NCBI RefSeq assembly: GCF_003025555.1
Contig: NZ_PYMH01000002.1
Span: 434,001 to 498,000 of the forward strand
Direction of reading: 5' to 3'
Origin: Photobacterium lutimaris
GTDB taxonomy: Bacteria > Pseudomonadota > Gammaproteobacteria > Enterobacterales > Vibrionaceae
DNA length: 64,000 nt
Below, piece after piece: positions 15,699-26,447 of the stretch. The stretch's first letter is position 1; each line of letters starts with the position of its first letter. The translations under genes were made by a program, and so were the position numbers. The notes beneath the pieces were generated by a model, which did no database searches, was not told the DNA's origin, and worked only from the letters and a program-made list of their open reading frames with translations.

Positions 15699-17147
15699 TT
15701 ACACATCGTACGTTGTTGAAGAAATATCACCACCGGTACCGGTCCAGTTGGTGTGGTAGAACTCACCACGTGGCTTGTCGGTACGCTCATAAGTGTGGGC
15801 ACCGAAGTAGTCACGCTGTGCCTGTAGCATATTCGCTGGAAGGCGAGCTGTGGTGTAACCATTTAAGAATGTCAGCGCCGAAGACATACACGGCATAGGC
15901 AGGCCGGTTTCGAATGACTTAGCCACCACTTTACGCCATGCTGGCAGACAGCTTTCTAGGATATCCTTGAAGTAGTTATCCAGACCAAGGAAGGCCAACT
16001 CAGGGTTTGCTTCAAATGCATCACGAATATTGCCAAGGAATGCGCTGCGGATAATACAACCACCACGCCACATTAGAGCGACGTTACCGTAGTTCAAATC
16101 CCAGTTGTTAGACTCAGATGCTTCGCGGATCAACATAAAGCCCTGTGCGTAAGAAATGATCTTAGATGCAAGCAGTGCCTGACGAAGTGCGTCCAACCAC
16201 TCAGACTTATCACCATCTACAGCGGTAATCGGGTTGTTGAATAGTGACGCTGCGTGTTCACGCTGCTCTTTCAGTGAAGACAGGCAACGAGCAAACACTG
16301 AGTCAGTAATTAGCGTTAGCGGAATACCGTGGTCTAGGGCATTGATACCTGTCCATTTACCGGTACCCTTTTGGCCGGCTGTATCAAGGATCTTTTCAAC
16401 TAACGGCTCACCATCTTCATCACGATAGCCAAGAATATCAGCAGTGATTTCAATCAGGTAGCTGTCCAGTTCGGTTTTGTTCCAGTCAGCGAACGTCGCC
16501 TGCATCTCGTCATGCGACATGCCTAGACCTTCTTTCATGAAGTGGTAGGCTTCACTGATCAGCTGCATATCGCCATATTCGATACCGTTGTGGACCATCT
16601 TAACAAAGTGTCCTGCACCTTCGTTACCGACCCAGTCACAGCACGCTTCACCTTCTTCGGTCTTAGCGGCAATGGCTTGGAAGATTGGCTTCACATACGG
16701 CCATGCTTCTGGATCACCGCCCGGCATGATAGACGGCCCGAAGCGTGCACCTTCTTCACCACCTGATACACCGGCACCGACATAGCGAATGCCTTTTTCA
16801 CGAAGCGCTGCCACGCGGCGGTTGGTATCTGGGTAGTTAGTGTTGCCACCATCAATGATGATGTCGCCTTTGTCTAGCAGCGGGACTAGGTTGTCGATAA
16901 ACTGATCAACAACGTCGCCAGCACGAACCATCAGCATCACCTTACGCGGTGATTCAAGCTGGCTAACCAGATCTTCAAGAGAAGTCGCACCGACAATGTT
17001 GGTGCCTTTCGCCGGCCCCTGCAAAAACTCATCGACTTTCGCAACGGTGCGGTTGTAAGCAACCACTTTAAATCCGTTATCGTTCATGTTCAGGATCAGG
17101 TTTTGACCCATTACGGCCAAGCCGATAACACCAATATCTGCTTTCAT
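15699..17147 (-). CDS. gnd: 6-phosphogluconate dehydrogenase (decarboxylating)
   Basis: A 482-residue enzyme of the oxidative pentose phosphate pathway: 6-phosphogluconate + NADP+ to ribulose 5-phosphate, CO2 and NADPH. The Rossmann motif is GVIGLAVMGQNLILNM at the N-terminus. The substrate-binding and catalytic segment is GAGHFVKMVHNGIEYGDMQ, with the catalytic lysine, and the C-terminal tail contains the usual RDYFGAHTYERTD. Length is normal. It starts right after the pgl stop codon, with GGAG inside the end of pgl, so it is the third gene of a zwf-pgl-gnd operon. Confidence 0.97.
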   Translation of the reverse strand: MKADIGVIGLAVMGQNLILNMNDNGFKVVAYNRTVAKVDEFLQGPAKGTNIVGATSLEDLVSQLESPRKVMLMVRAGDVVDQFIDNLVPLLDKGDIIIDGGNTNYPDTNRRVAALREKGIRYVGAGVSGGEEGARFGPSIMPGGDPEAWPYVKPIFQAIAAKTEEGEACCDWVGNEGAGHFVKMVHNGIEYGDMQLISEAYHFMKEGLGMSHDEMQATFADWNKTELDSYLIEITADILGYRDEDGEPLVEKILDTAGQKGTGKWTGINALDHGIPLTLITDSVFARCLSSLKEQREHAASLFNNPITAVDGDKSEWLDALRQALLASKIISYAQGFMLIREASESNNWDLNYGNVALMWRGGCIIRSAFLGNIRDAFEANPELAFLGLDNYFKDILESCLPAWRKVVAKSFETGLPMPCMSSALTFLNGYTTARLPANMLQAQRDYFGAHTYERTDKPRGEFYHTNWTGTGGDISSTTYDV

Positions 17148-17882
17148 TTACTTTTCTCCTTGTGCCAGCTCTTTGGCTGCTTCTGAATCTAAAAACCACT
17201 CGGTCGTGCCAGCCGTCGAGCTGACGTTCGCTGCAGGATACGTTTGTGCAGCCGGTGCGTTGTCAGCAATCTCTTTGATCACCGACGCTTTACTTGCACC
17301 TAAAACCAAGTAAGTAATACGTTTAGCATTCGCCAACAAGTGTGCCGTTTGGGTCACGCGTAGCTGGCGAGTTTCAGGATGTGCTGCGATGGCAGCAACC
17401 TCAGTTGTTTCGTAGTTTGTTTGCCCCGGGAACAAGGAGGCGGTGTGGCCATCCGTTCCCATGCCAAGCAAGATCCAATCAAACTCCGGCGTCCCATCTT
17501 TTTCGGGAATGACCGTCATCATCTCCTCGGCAAAACGGATAGCTTCCATGGCGGCGAAATCTTCACCGCGAATGCGGTGGATATTCTCGGCAGGGATCGA
17601 TATGTGATCAAACAGCAAAGCTTTGGCCTGGCCGTAGTTGCTCTGTTCATTATCCGGTGCGACACAACGTTCGTCCCCCCACCAAAAATGGAGGTTCTGC
17701 CATTGAATAGACAGGGCAAATTCCGAACCGGACAAATAGGCAAACAGCTGAGATGGCGTGCTACCTCCAGACAGAGAAATATGGACTGGGCGACCAAGCT
17801 CACTGTATTCCTTCAAGCTTTTTGCTAGAGCTTGGACAACCTGTTCAGAGCTTTCAAATACGTGGTAATTCATGTTACTCAT
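17148..17882 (-). CDS. pgl: 6-phosphogluconolactonase
   Basis: A 244-residue lactonase of the SOL/DevB type, hydrolysing 6-phosphoglucono-1,5-lactone to 6-phosphogluconate in the cytoplasm. Motifs include [14 protein letters not shown] (phosphate-binding loop), [19 protein letters not shown] and [17 protein letters not shown], with the catalytic histidine. The ATG overlaps the zwf stop codon (ATGA) and the stop abuts gnd. Enzymes for three consecutive pathway steps are therefore made from one transcript. Confidence 0.96.
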   Translation of the reverse strand: MSNMNYHVFESSEQVVQALAKSLKEYSELGRPVHISLSGGSTPSQLFAYLSGSEFALSIQWQNLHFWWGDERCVAPDNEQSNYGQAKALLFDHISIPAENIHRIRGEDFAAMEAIRFAEEMMTVIPEKDGTPEFDWILLGMGTDGHTASLFPGQTNYETTEVAAIAAHPETRQLRVTQTAHLLANAKRITYLVLGASKASVIKEIADNAPAAQTYPAANVSSTAGTTEWFLDSEAAKELAQGEK

Positions 17883-19378
17883 AGCTCGCAGTAATCAGTA
17901 TTAGTCAGGTTCTTACATGGGAAGCGCCATTCACGACCGTCACGAGACAATAGCTCGTCGGCTTCTTTCGGTCCCCAAGTCCCCGCAGCATAACCATAGA
18001 GATGCTCTGGGTTTTCTTTATAATCCAAAATTGGCTGAACAAACTTCCAGCATGCCTTCACCGCATCGGTACGCGCAAACAGGGTGGCATCACCTTTCAT
18101 CGAATCAAGCAGCAGACGCTCATAAGCGGTCAGCATATGTGTTTCTTCAAGGCTTTCGTAGTGGAAGTCCATACTCACTTCCTTTGCCTCAAAGCCCGCG
18201 CCAGGCTTTTTAAGGCCAAAGCTCATCAGGATGCCTTCATCCGGCTGGATACGGATGATCAGTTTGTTTTCTGGCGCATTGGCACCAAAGACAGGGTGCG
18301 GCGTTTTTTTGAAGTGGATAACGACTTCAGTGACGCGGGTTGGCAAACGCTTACCGGTACGGACATAGAAAGGTACACCGTTCCAGCGCCAGTTATCGAT
18401 AAACATCTTCAAACCGACGTACGTTTCTGTACGCGAATCTTCTGCAACACCGGGTTCTTCACGGTAACCTTTAAGGTGGTTACCACGAACATCAGATTCA
18501 GTGTACTGACCAAGTACCAGGTTATTGTTCAAATCATTTTCAGACAATGGCTGCAGGCTCTGGAAGACCTTCATCACTTCATCTCGCATGGAGTCGGCAT
18601 TAATAGCAGCCGGCGGCTCCATACCTACCATTGCCAATACCTGTAGCAAATGGTTTTGGAACATATCACGAACAGCACCTGCGCCATCGTAATATCCACC
18701 ACGCTCCTCAACGCCAAGAAATTCAGCAGCAGTGATCTCGACATAATCGATGAAATTACGATTCCAAAGCGGTTCGAACATGGTATTGGCAAAACGGAAC
18801 ACCAGTAGGTTTTGAACCGTTTCTTTACCAAGGTAGTGATCGATACGGTAGATTTGGTGCTCTTGGAAGTGTGCGTGCAAGTCTTTATCAAGTTGCTCGG
18901 CCGTTGCCAAATCATACCCAAAAGGCTTCTCGACAATCAGGCGTTTCCAACCGTTTTCTTCGCTATTCAGACCATGCGCAGCAAGACATTGTGGGATCAC
19001 GCTGTACAAGCTCGGCGGTGTCGCCAAGTAGAACGTGGTATTGCCTTTAGTGTGATACTTCTGCTCGATGTCATCCAAACGCGTTTTCAGCGTGGCGTAA
19101 TCTTCTACACTTTTAGTATCAATGGCTTGGTAATGAAGGCGTTGACAGAAAGCATCAAGCACCTGAGGGTCAACTTTTTCGTTGGCGGTCAGCGACTCTT
19201 TCAGTCTCTGCTGAAACTCAGCATCAGAATAGTGAGTGCGGCTTACCCCTAATATAGCGAATTCTTCTGACAGCAATCCATTCGCGAAAAGATGGTAAAA
19301 GGCAGGGATCAACTTGCGATGGGTCAAGTCACCCGACGCCCCGAAGATGACGATACAATTATTTTCAGGCTTAACCAT
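17879..19378 (-). CDS. zwf: Glucose-6-phosphate 1-dehydrogenase
   Basis: A 499-residue G6PD that oxidises glucose 6-phosphate to the lactone with reduction of NADP+, the entry to the oxidative pentose phosphate and Entner-Doudoroff routes. Visible motifs are the nucleotide-binding [16 protein letters not shown] and the active-site RIDHYLGKE with its catalytic histidine. Length is normal. It is first in the zwf-pgl-gnd operon; the upstream region contains a conspicuous inverted repeat (see 19542-19588). No zwf regulator is adjacent. Confidence 0.97.
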   Translation of the reverse strand: MVKPENNCIVIFGASGDLTHRKLIPAFYHLFANGLLSEEFAILGVSRTHYSDAEFQQRLKESLTANEKVDPQVLDAFCQRLHYQAIDTKSVEDYATLKTRLDDIEQKYHTKGNTTFYLATPPSLYSVIPQCLAAHGLNSEENGWKRLIVEKPFGYDLATAEQLDKDLHAHFQEHQIYRIDHYLGKETVQNLLVFRFANTMFEPLWNRNFIDYVEITAAEFLGVEERGGYYDGAGAVRDMFQNHLLQVLAMVGMEPPAAINADSMRDEVMKVFQSLQPLSENDLNNNLVLGQYTESDVRGNHLKGYREEPGVAEDSRTETYVGLKMFIDNWRWNGVPFYVRTGKRLPTRVTEVVIHFKKTPHPVFGANAPENKLIIRIQPDEGILMSFGLKKPGAGFEAKEVSMDFHYESLEETHMLTAYERLLLDSMKGDATLFARTDAVKACWKFVQPILDYKENPEHLYGYAAGTWGPKEADELLSRDGREWRFPCKNLTNTDYCEL

Positions 19379-19541
19379 AATGCTTTCCCGCTTGCCTGAA
19401 TCAATCAGGGCAAGTTATTCATTTTATTGTAGTGATACCAAGATGAGCAATGTAATAAGCATATCAGCGCTACGCTAATCGCATTGATGCGCAAGAACAT
19501 AGTTCAATTCGGTATTGATGTTATCAACACGACTAAAAAGC

Positions 19542-19588
19542 ACCAGTAGGTTTTCCCTATCACAGCGATAGGTAAAACCGTCAACTGG
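19542..19588. promoter_or_regulatory. Long inverted repeat upstream of zwf
   Basis: Nested arms CCAGT...ACTGG, GGTTTT...AAAACC and CCTATC...GATAGG surround a five-base loop (ACAGC), with a few unpaired bases between. It sits about 160 bp upstream of zwf and 130 bp from the end of yejF, in a 343-bp stretch with no other recognised feature. There is no T-run on either side, so a simple terminator is unlikely. An operator, an RNA structure or a small repeat element are possibilities. Confidence 0.5.
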
Positions 19589-19721
19589 TCATATTCTAGT
19601 CAATAATAACAACTGCGCCTTTTGGGCGACTTATTATGTAGGAGAAGCACATTACATCCCAGCTACATTTATCTGGTATTACCAGGTCTCCCAAATCATG
19701 TGACGTTATTTGGGGTTAGTT

Positions 19722-21314
19722 CTAAACAACTGAAAGGGAAACTAATTGCTTGGTATAGTCCTGCTGCGGATCACTGAATAAGGTTTGGGTGTCACCTTGT
19801 TCAACCACCTGCCCTTCACGCAGTACCAAGGTATAGTGACAGAGAGATTTCACCACATTAAGATCATGGCTAATGAAAAGGTAGGTTAAGTTATACTTCA
19901 GCTGCAAATGCTTAAGCAGTGTAAGCACTTGAAACTGAACCGTTCTGTCCAGTGATGATGTCGGTTCATCTAATAGGATGAATGAAGGTTTCAGTACCAG
20001 CGCCCGCGCAATCGCAACACGCTGGCGCTGGCCTCCGGAAAATTCATTGGGATAGCGGTGGCGAGTGTCAGGGTCGAGTTCGACATCACGCATCACATCA
20101 CAAATCATTTTGTCTTCTTGCTCTGGCGTTAAATCTTGATGAACTTTTAACCCCTCACCGATGATTTGTGCCACTGACATTCTCGGGTTAAGGGCAGAAA
20201 ATGGGTCTTGAAATACCACTTGAAACTGACTGCGTAGAGGTAACATCTGCTTACGATTAAATGCCGAAATATCCTCACCGCAAAACACTATTTCCCCAGT
20301 ACTTTCTAGTAGCTTAAGAATAGCCATACCCGTTGTCGACTTTCCCGAACCACTCTCCCCGACCAAACCCACACTGTGGCCTGTACGCAGTAGAAAACTT
20401 ACATCAGTCACGGCCTTGATATGATCTTTTACTCGCTTGAGGATACCGCCCTTAATAGGAAACCATACCCTTAAATCCTTGATTTCAAACATTGGGCTTG
20501 CCGCCATATCAACAGGTACCGGCTCGCCACTTGGATCTGAGTTGATCAGTTTAATGGTATAGGGATCTTGAGGGCGTTCAAACACTTCGGTCATGGTATT
20601 GGTTTCAACCAACCGCCCCATTTGCATAACGGCAACACGATCGGCAATCTTGCGGACAATACTAAGATCATGGGTGATAAACAGCATTGCCATCCCCATT
20701 TCCCGCTGCAGATCATTGAGCAAATCCAAGATCTGAGCCTGAACCGACACATCCAATGCGGTGGTCGGTTCATCGGCAATCAACAACTCCGGCTCATTGA
20801 TAAGGGCCATCGCGATCATCACTCGTTGCCTCTCGCCACCTGAAAGCTCATGCGGATAGGATTCTAGTCGCTGTTCAGGGTTTCTAATCCCGACTTTTTT
20901 CAACCATTCTAGCGCTTTATGCTGCGCTTCCCGTTGCCGGGTACCTCGGTGTATGGCCAGTGTTTCACACAGCTGACGACCAACCTTGTGCAGCGGATTG
21001 AGTGACATCATCGGCTCTTGGAAAATCATACCGATTCGATTCCCCCGCAGGCCACGCATCTCCCTCTCGCGGCACCTCATCATATCAATGCCATCATAAT
21101 GGATATGACCGCTAAGGTAGTGGGTCGATGACTTCGGCAACAGGCGCAAAATGGCATTGGCCGTCACAGACTTCCCTGAACCACTTTCCCCCACCAGCGC
21201 CAGCGTTTCACCACGTCGGATATCCAAGCTGACATTGTAAGTCACCTGGTTGACAGTATTTCCGCTCTGAAAGCCCACCGACAGATTTTCAATGGTAATA
21301 ATTGGTTGTGACAT
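19722..21314 (-). CDS. yejF: Peptide ABC transporter, double ATPase subunit
   Basis: A 530-residue protein with two ABC ATPase domains. Walker A motifs are GESGSGKSVTANAIL and GESGSGKSTTGMAIL, and the signature motifs are LSGGERQRV and FSGGQRQRV, each followed by Walker B (LLIADEPTTALD and FILLDEPTSSLD). Length and order match YejF. It powers the YejABEF importer for oligopeptides and, in enterics, microcin C-type compounds. It is the last gene of the operon, two bases after yejE. Confidence 0.94.
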   Translation of the reverse strand: MSQPIITIENLSVGFQSGNTVNQVTYNVSLDIRRGETLALVGESGSGKSVTANAILRLLPKSSTHYLSGHIHYDGIDMMRCREREMRGLRGNRIGMIFQEPMMSLNPLHKVGRQLCETLAIHRGTRQREAQHKALEWLKKVGIRNPEQRLESYPHELSGGERQRVMIAMALINEPELLIADEPTTALDVSVQAQILDLLNDLQREMGMAMLFITHDLSIVRKIADRVAVMQMGRLVETNTMTEVFERPQDPYTIKLINSDPSGEPVPVDMAASPMFEIKDLRVWFPIKGGILKRVKDHIKAVTDVSFLLRTGHSVGLVGESGSGKSTTGMAILKLLESTGEIVFCGEDISAFNRKQMLPLRSQFQVVFQDPFSALNPRMSVAQIIGEGLKVHQDLTPEQEDKMICDVMRDVELDPDTRHRYPNEFSGGQRQRVAIARALVLKPSFILLDEPTSSLDRTVQFQVLTLLKHLQLKYNLTYLFISHDLNVVKSLCHYTLVLREGQVVEQGDTQTLFSDPQQDYTKQLVSLSVV

Positions 21315-21316
21315 GG

Positions 21317-22339
21317 TTACCTCTGGTGGTGGGGATCAAATGCATCACGCACGGCTTCACCGACAAACACCAGCAAGCTCAGCATAATCGAAAGAACAAC
21401 AAAGGCAGACAAGCCTAACCATGGTGCCTGCAAATTGGTTTTACCTTGCGCCAGTAACTCCCCCAATGACGGCGAGCCGGCGGGCAAGCCGAACCCCAGG
21501 AAGTCCAACGACGTTAATGTTGTCACCGAACCACTAAGAATAAACGGCATCATGGTGAGTGACGCCACCATGGCATTGGGCAGCATGTGGCGTAACATAA
21601 TGCGCCCATCACCGACCCCCATCGCCTGTGCGGCCCTCACATAATCAAGGTTTCGACAACGGAGAAATTCAGCACGAACAACCCCCACCAAGCCCATCCA
21701 GCTAAACAACACCATAATGCCAAGCAGCCACCAGAAATTAGGCTCGACAAAACTCGACAGGATAATCAGCAAAAACAGAGTTGGCATACCAGACCACACT
21801 TCAATAAAACGCTGGCCGAACAAGTCGACCCACCCGCCGTAATACCCTTGGCAAGCCCCGACGATGACGCCAATCACGGTAGAGATAACGGTAAGGGCAA
21901 AGCCAAACAATACCGATATCCGAAATCCGTAGATGATCCGCGCCAAGACATCCCGCCCTTTATCATCGGTGCCCAGCCAATTAACGCTATCTGGCGGTGA
22001 CGGTGCCGGGCCGGATAGGTCGTAGTTGATGGTATCGTAGCTAAAGCGGATGATCGGCCAGATCATGAAGCCGTCAGCTTCGATCAAATCGGCGACATAA
22101 GGATCGGTATAGTCGGCTTCTGCATCGAACTCACCACCAAACTCCGTTTCGGCGTAAGGGGTTACAATTGGGAAGTACCACTGTGATTCAAACTGGATCA
22201 CCAGCGGTTTATCGTTTGCTATCAATTCAGCAAACAGACTGCCAAAAAACAAAATCGAGAAAATCCATAGCGACCAATAGCCCCGCTTATGTGCTCGAAA
22301 TCTTGCCCAACGTTCCTTGGTTAATGGGTTAAGTTTCAC
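21317..22339 (-). CDS. yejE: Peptide ABC transporter permease YejE
   Basis: A 340-residue inner-membrane permease of the DppC/OppC type. It has an N-terminal helix (WSLWIFSILFFGSLFAELIA), then a large periplasmic insertion of about 100 residues typical of YejE. The binding-protein-dependent permease domain follows, with the EAA-type loop RAAQAMGVGDGRIMLRHMLP contacting the ATPase. It uses a GTG start that overlaps the yejB stop by one base (TAGTG), indicating coupled translation. Confidence 0.93.
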   Translation of the reverse strand: MKLNPLTKERWARFRAHKRGYWSLWIFSILFFGSLFAELIANDKPLVIQFESQWYFPIVTPYAETEFGGEFDAEADYTDPYVADLIEADGFMIWPIIRFSYDTINYDLSGPAPSPPDSVNWLGTDDKGRDVLARIIYGFRISVLFGFALTVISTVIGVIVGACQGYYGGWVDLFGQRFIEVWSGMPTLFLLIILSSFVEPNFWWLLGIMVLFSWMGLVGVVRAEFLRCRNLDYVRAAQAMGVGDGRIMLRHMLPNAMVASLTMMPFILSGSVTTLTSLDFLGFGLPAGSPSLGELLAQGKTNLQAPWLGLSAFVVLSIMLSLLVFVGEAVRDAFDPHHQR

Positions 22340-23424
22340 TAACGTGCCTCAAAATCTATCCGTGGGTCGACCAATGTATAGGTGATATCCGAAATAATGT
22401 TCAGGAGCAATCCCAATAGGGTCATGATATACAGCGAACTAAAAACGACGGGGTAATCACGCTGTATGGTCGATTCAAATCCCAGCAACCCTATTCCTTC
22501 TAAAGAGAACATCACCTCAATCAACATTGCCCCGGTAAAGAAGATACTAATAAATGCCGCGGGGAATCCGGCGATAATAATCAACATGGCATTACGAAAA
22601 ACATGGCGATAGAGAATGCTGTTCTCATCCAGTCCTTTGGCACGCGCCGTTACCACGTATTGTTTATTGATTTCATCGAGAAAGGAGTTTTTGGTGAGCA
22701 TGGTCAAGGTCGCAAAACCACCGATAACCATAGCCAAAATTGGTAGAGCTAAATGCCAAAAATAGTCGATGATTTGCTGGTACCAGTTCAACTGTTCAAA
22801 GTTCGATGATACTAACCCACGCAATGGGAACCAGCTGAAGTAGTTGCCACTGGCAAAGAAGATGATCAACAAAATAGCGAACAAGAATCCGGGGATCGCA
22901 TAACCCACGATCACCACCGCACTACTCCAGACATCAAACCGCGAGCCATGTTTTATCGCTTTGGCAACCCCCAGCGGAATAGACACCAAGTAGATGATCA
23001 GGGTGCTCCAAAGGCCAAGTGAAATGGAGACGGGCAAACGATCGATGATCAGATCTATGACATTGCCACCTTTGAACAGACTGTCACCAAAATTGAAAGT
23101 GGCGTAATCCTTGAGCATATCGACATAACGCTCAAGCAGCGGCTTATCAAAGCCAAATTGCTTCTTAATAGCGTCGACCACTTCAGGATCTAAGCCACGG
23201 GAACCACGATAGCCCGAACCATTCTCCGAGGACTCGAGCGCCCCGACTTCCTGCCCGCCGCCAGTAAAACGCTCCATGATCCCTGAGCTATGACCTTCAA
23301 GCTGGGCTACCGCCTGCTCGACCGGCCCACCGGGAGCAATTTGAATCACAAAGAAATTGATAGTGATGATCGCCCACAAGGTGGGGATCACCAACAACAG
23401 ACGCCGAATGATATATGCCGACAT
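22339..23424 (-). CDS. yejB: Peptide ABC transporter permease YejB
   Basis: A 361-residue permease of the DppB/OppB type. It opens with [20 protein letters not shown] and includes the YejB-specific insertion of charged and glycine-rich residues after the first helix. The EAA loop ([20 protein letters not shown]) lies near residue 260. It forms the channel with YejE. It follows yejA by two bases and overlaps yejE by one. Confidence 0.93.
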   Translation of the reverse strand: MSAYIIRRLLLVIPTLWAIITINFFVIQIAPGGPVEQAVAQLEGHSSGIMERFTGGGQEVGALESSENGSGYRGSRGLDPEVVDAIKKQFGFDKPLLERYVDMLKDYATFNFGDSLFKGGNVIDLIIDRLPVSISLGLWSTLIIYLVSIPLGVAKAIKHGSRFDVWSSAVVIVGYAIPGFLFAILLIIFFASGNYFSWFPLRGLVSSNFEQLNWYQQIIDYFWHLALPILAMVIGGFATLTMLTKNSFLDEINKQYVVTARAKGLDENSILYRHVFRNAMLIIIAGFPAAFISIFFTGAMLIEVMFSLEGIGLLGFESTIQRDYPVVFSSLYIMTLLGLLLNIISDITYTLVDPRIDFEAR

Positions 23425-23426
23425 AA

Positions 23427-25241
23427 TTACCGCCGTTTCTCAGGCAGCTTGGCCGCTTTTTCGGGATCAATCCACCAAGTATCTCGACCTAATGAAAACT
23501 TGGGTCGCTGATCGGGCCGTGAAAATTTATCCCAACTCGATACTCGAAACATACTGATGTGCCATTGTGGTATGACATAAAAGTTCCACTGCAATACCCT
23601 ATCGAGTGCCCTGCCAAGGCTGAGCAACTTGTCTGGGTTTTCCTGATTCTCTGCAATTTGCTCTGTGAGGTAATCAACGGCCGGATCCTTAACCCCTGCG
23701 GTGTTGTAGGTACTGTCGATAAAGTTACTGTTCCAGGCGATCATCAAATTCGGGCTCGGATACGGGTTAGCACCGTAGCCTGCAGACACCATATCAAAAT
23801 CTCGGTCCCTTAACCGCTTGATATATTGCGTGGTATCCACGGTTCGCAAGCGCATATCAATACCCAGTAACTTGAGGTTCTTCTGCAGCGGGATCGCCAA
23901 CCGCTCTGTTGTCGGGCTGTACATCAGCAATTCAAAGGTAAAGGCGTCGCCAGTCTCGACATTGGTCATCACCTTGTTCTGTACTTCCCAACCGGCTTCT
24001 TTCATCAAGGCCAGCGCTTTGCGCAGCTGAACACGAATACGACCAGAGCCATCAGACTTCGGTGGTTGATATTCTTCGGTAAAGACTCTGACTGGCACTT
24101 TGTCTTTTACCGGTGCCAATACCGCGACTTCTTCTTTGGATGGAAGGCCCTTGGCTTCATAATCGGTATTCTGGAAATAACTGCGAGTTCGGGTGTACTG
24201 GTTATAGAACAGACTTTTGTTCATCCACTCAAAGTCCATGGCATAAGACAACGCTTCGCGGACTTTGGGATCCCTGAAATAGCTGCGTTCAGTGTTAAAG
24301 ACAAACGCCTGCATCGACTGTGGAATTTGATGCGGGATCTCTTCTTTTACTATGTAGCCTTTGTCGAAATTCGTTCCTTGATACATGGTGGCCCAAAACT
24401 TCGCCACGTTTTCTTCCCGGACATCATATTCACCCGCCTTAAATGCCTCGAGGGTGACCGTTTCATCGCGGTAATAGTCGTATTTGAGTGTTTGAAAATT
24501 GTGCCTTCCCACATTCACTGGTAAATCTTTCGCCCAGTAATCCTTGACCAGCGAATAAGTGACATTTTGTCCAGGCTTATAATCCGTAATTTTATATGCA
24601 CTGCTGCCGACCGGTGGTGTGTTAAGAGGCTCGCTAAGGTTTTTGTCTTTCCAGAAGTGCTCAGGCAATACGTTCATTCCCTGCACCAAAGCCAGCAATA
24701 CCTCGCGGTTTGGCTTGACCATTTCAATCCGTGCAGTGCGCTCTGACTTGGCCGTTACCGATTTAACATCCTTGAAATATACCTTGTACTGGGCAACGCC
24801 TTCCTTCATAAATTTATCAAAAGTAAAGGCGACATCAGCAGCGGTGATTGGCTTGCCATCATGGAACTTGGCATCTGGATTGATATCAATTTCCATCCAT
24901 GCGTAATCATTAGGATAGCGGACCTTTTCAGCAATCAGCGGATAATAGCTGTCGATTTCATCTTCAGATGAGACAAACAAGGTGTCGTAAATAGCCTCAC
25001 TACCTGCAGCCGATACTCCCCGCGAGGCGAAACGGTTGAAGCTGTCATAGGTGCCAACCTGGGCATAAGTCACCTGCCCCCCTTTAGGGGCATCGGGATC
25101 GACGTAATCGAAATGCGAAAAGTCAGCAGGATATTTAGCACTGCCAAACCCGACTAACGAGCGGCTTTCAATCACCTCGTTAGCAGAGACCGAGCCAGCT
25201 ATAGCCATCGCAACTAACAACGATGAGACACATTTGTACAT
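23427..25241 (-). CDS. yejA: Peptide ABC transporter periplasmic binding protein YejA
   Basis: A 604-residue SBP_bac_5-type solute-binding protein that delivers oligopeptides to YejBEF. A signal peptide ([20 protein letters not shown]) is followed by the family opening [20 protein letters not shown] and [10 protein letters not shown]. The start at 25241 is preferred because GGAGG lies upstream; an ATG four codons earlier is possible. It is the first gene of yejABEF. The upstream region is AT-rich, with no operator recognised. Confidence 0.93.
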   Translation of the reverse strand: MYKCVSSLLVAMAIAGSVSANEVIESRSLVGFGSAKYPADFSHFDYVDPDAPKGGQVTYAQVGTYDSFNRFASRGVSAAGSEAIYDTLFVSSEDEIDSYYPLIAEKVRYPNDYAWMEIDINPDAKFHDGKPITAADVAFTFDKFMKEGVAQYKVYFKDVKSVTAKSERTARIEMVKPNREVLLALVQGMNVLPEHFWKDKNLSEPLNTPPVGSSAYKITDYKPGQNVTYSLVKDYWAKDLPVNVGRHNFQTLKYDYYRDETVTLEAFKAGEYDVREENVAKFWATMYQGTNFDKGYIVKEEIPHQIPQSMQAFVFNTERSYFRDPKVREALSYAMDFEWMNKSLFYNQYTRTRSYFQNTDYEAKGLPSKEEVAVLAPVKDKVPVRVFTEEYQPPKSDGSGRIRVQLRKALALMKEAGWEVQNKVMTNVETGDAFTFELLMYSPTTERLAIPLQKNLKLLGIDMRLRTVDTTQYIKRLRDRDFDMVSAGYGANPYPSPNLMIAWNSNFIDSTYNTAGVKDPAVDYLTEQIAENQENPDKLLSLGRALDRVLQWNFYVIPQWHISMFRVSSWDKFSRPDQRPKFSLGRDTWWIDPEKAAKLPEKRR

Positions 25242-25483
25242 CCAAGCCTCCATGCATAAATCTATATTTCAGACAGCGCTTGCGTCCGCTATCTTACTCG
25301 TTGAATTAGATATAATTCTTTTATGATATATATTTACGATAGGACACTAATGACAAATGAACAACCACTCAATAGGCAATATGAAAAGGTGTGATCACTT
25401 GCGACAAGCTGTTGAAGTCGTTAATATCGCCCGCTTTCATGCTTTCGAGCCTGAAACTCTCTTATTTAAGCCAGGATCATCAT

Positions 25484-25816
25484 ATGTCTAAGTTTTTCTT
25501 TAAAGGTCGCATTGAGAAAAAGCCTAAGCACGAAAGCTACGGCTTCAATACCAATCAGGCCAAAAAACTGGGAACTGAAATCAACCCGCTACAACTTGTC
25601 GTAAATAGCGATGAGAAAAAAGCTGAGACCGAAGCCCTACTCAAGCAACACGAATTGTTTGCTACGATAACGGTAAACAGTGAGGCAGAAGAAAACCTTG
25701 TTGAGCTTGAGACACTGATCAACAAACCAAAAACCACAGTTTTTGAGAAAACACCAAACCGTAATGACCCATGTTCATGCGGTAGCGGCAAAAAATTCAA
25801 GAAGTGCTGTGGCTAA
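25484..25816 (+). CDS. SEC-C motif protein, PBPRA1643 family
   Basis: A 110-residue protein whose C-terminus is a classic SEC-C zinc-binding motif ([18 protein letters not shown]). The N-terminal [18 protein letters not shown] pattern is that of the PBPRA1643 family of Vibrionaceae and relatives. SEC-C motifs often mediate contacts with ribosome-associated or SecA-type partners; a specific role here is unknown. The ATG at 25484 is preferred over the longer frame from 25391 because the upstream 31 codons lack conserved features. CCAGGATCATC lies in front of it. Confidence 0.87.
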   Translation: MSKFFFKGRIEKKPKHESYGFNTNQAKKLGTEINPLQLVVNSDEKKAETEALLKQHELFATITVNSEAEENLVELETLINKPKTTVFEKTPNRNDPCSCGSGKKFKKCCG

Positions 25817-25982
25817 CGTAGTCACCCAGTAATCAGAGTTAATGACCCCGGTACACTCTCCGTGCCGGGTTGTCCCTCTTATGCGACTATCCGCTTCTAT
25901 ACTTCATTAGCCTTCCCCCTGCCATTTTCCGTCAGAATCCGTATAATCTCGCGCTGTTGAAAATTTCGGAAAGATACGTGTT

Positions 25983-26438
25983 ATGAGCAAAGGTTACGCC
26001 TGTGTTGGGCTATTCAATCCCAAAACCCCTGAAAATGTTGGTTCTGTCATGCGTGCCGCTGGCTGCTATGGCGTCAATAGTGTGTTTTACACAGGCACAC
26101 GCTATGACCTTGCTAAGAAGTTTTGTACTGACACCAAAAATACCATTCTCGATATCCCGCTAATTGGCGTCGAAGATCTCAAAAACATTATTCCACACGA
26201 TTGCGTGCCGGTTGCCGTTGATCTGGTTGAGGGAGCCAAACCGCTGCCTGATTACAAACACCCTCAGCGGGCTTTTTATATCTTTGGGCCTGAAGACGGG
26301 ACGTTGAAAAAAGAGATCACCGAATTCTGCCGCGAAACCATCTATGTGCCAACCAAGGGTTGTATGAACCTGGCCGCTGCAGTCAATGTCATTCTTTATG
26401 ATCGCATGGCGAAGGGCGAAGGGTTTTCAAACCATTAA
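25983..26438 (+). CDS. SpoU/TrmH-family RNA 2'-O-methyltransferase
   Basis: A 151-residue SPOUT methyltransferase consisting of the catalytic domain alone, like TrmL. The trefoil-knot motifs are present: NPKTPENVGSVMRAAGCYG (motif 1, with the conserved Asn and Arg), FIFGPEDGTL-type motif 2 (YIFGPEDGTLKKE) and motif 3 IYVPTKGCMNLAAAVNVIL. It should transfer a methyl group from S-adenosylmethionine to a tRNA or rRNA ribose; the target is not predictable. It is slightly diverged from TrmL, so no symbol is given. It converges with the kinase gene on the opposite strand. Confidence 0.88.
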   Translation: MSKGYACVGLFNPKTPENVGSVMRAAGCYGVNSVFYTGTRYDLAKKFCTDTKNTILDIPLIGVEDLKNIIPHDCVPVAVDLVEGAKPLPDYKHPQRAFYIFGPEDGTLKKEITEFCRETIYVPTKGCMNLAAAVNVILYDRMAKGEGFSNH

Positions 26439-26447
26439 CTGTGGGCC

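Noticed and set aside
18002..18646. 214-codon plus-strand frame
   Set aside because: Antisense to zwf, with no ribosome binding site or domain.
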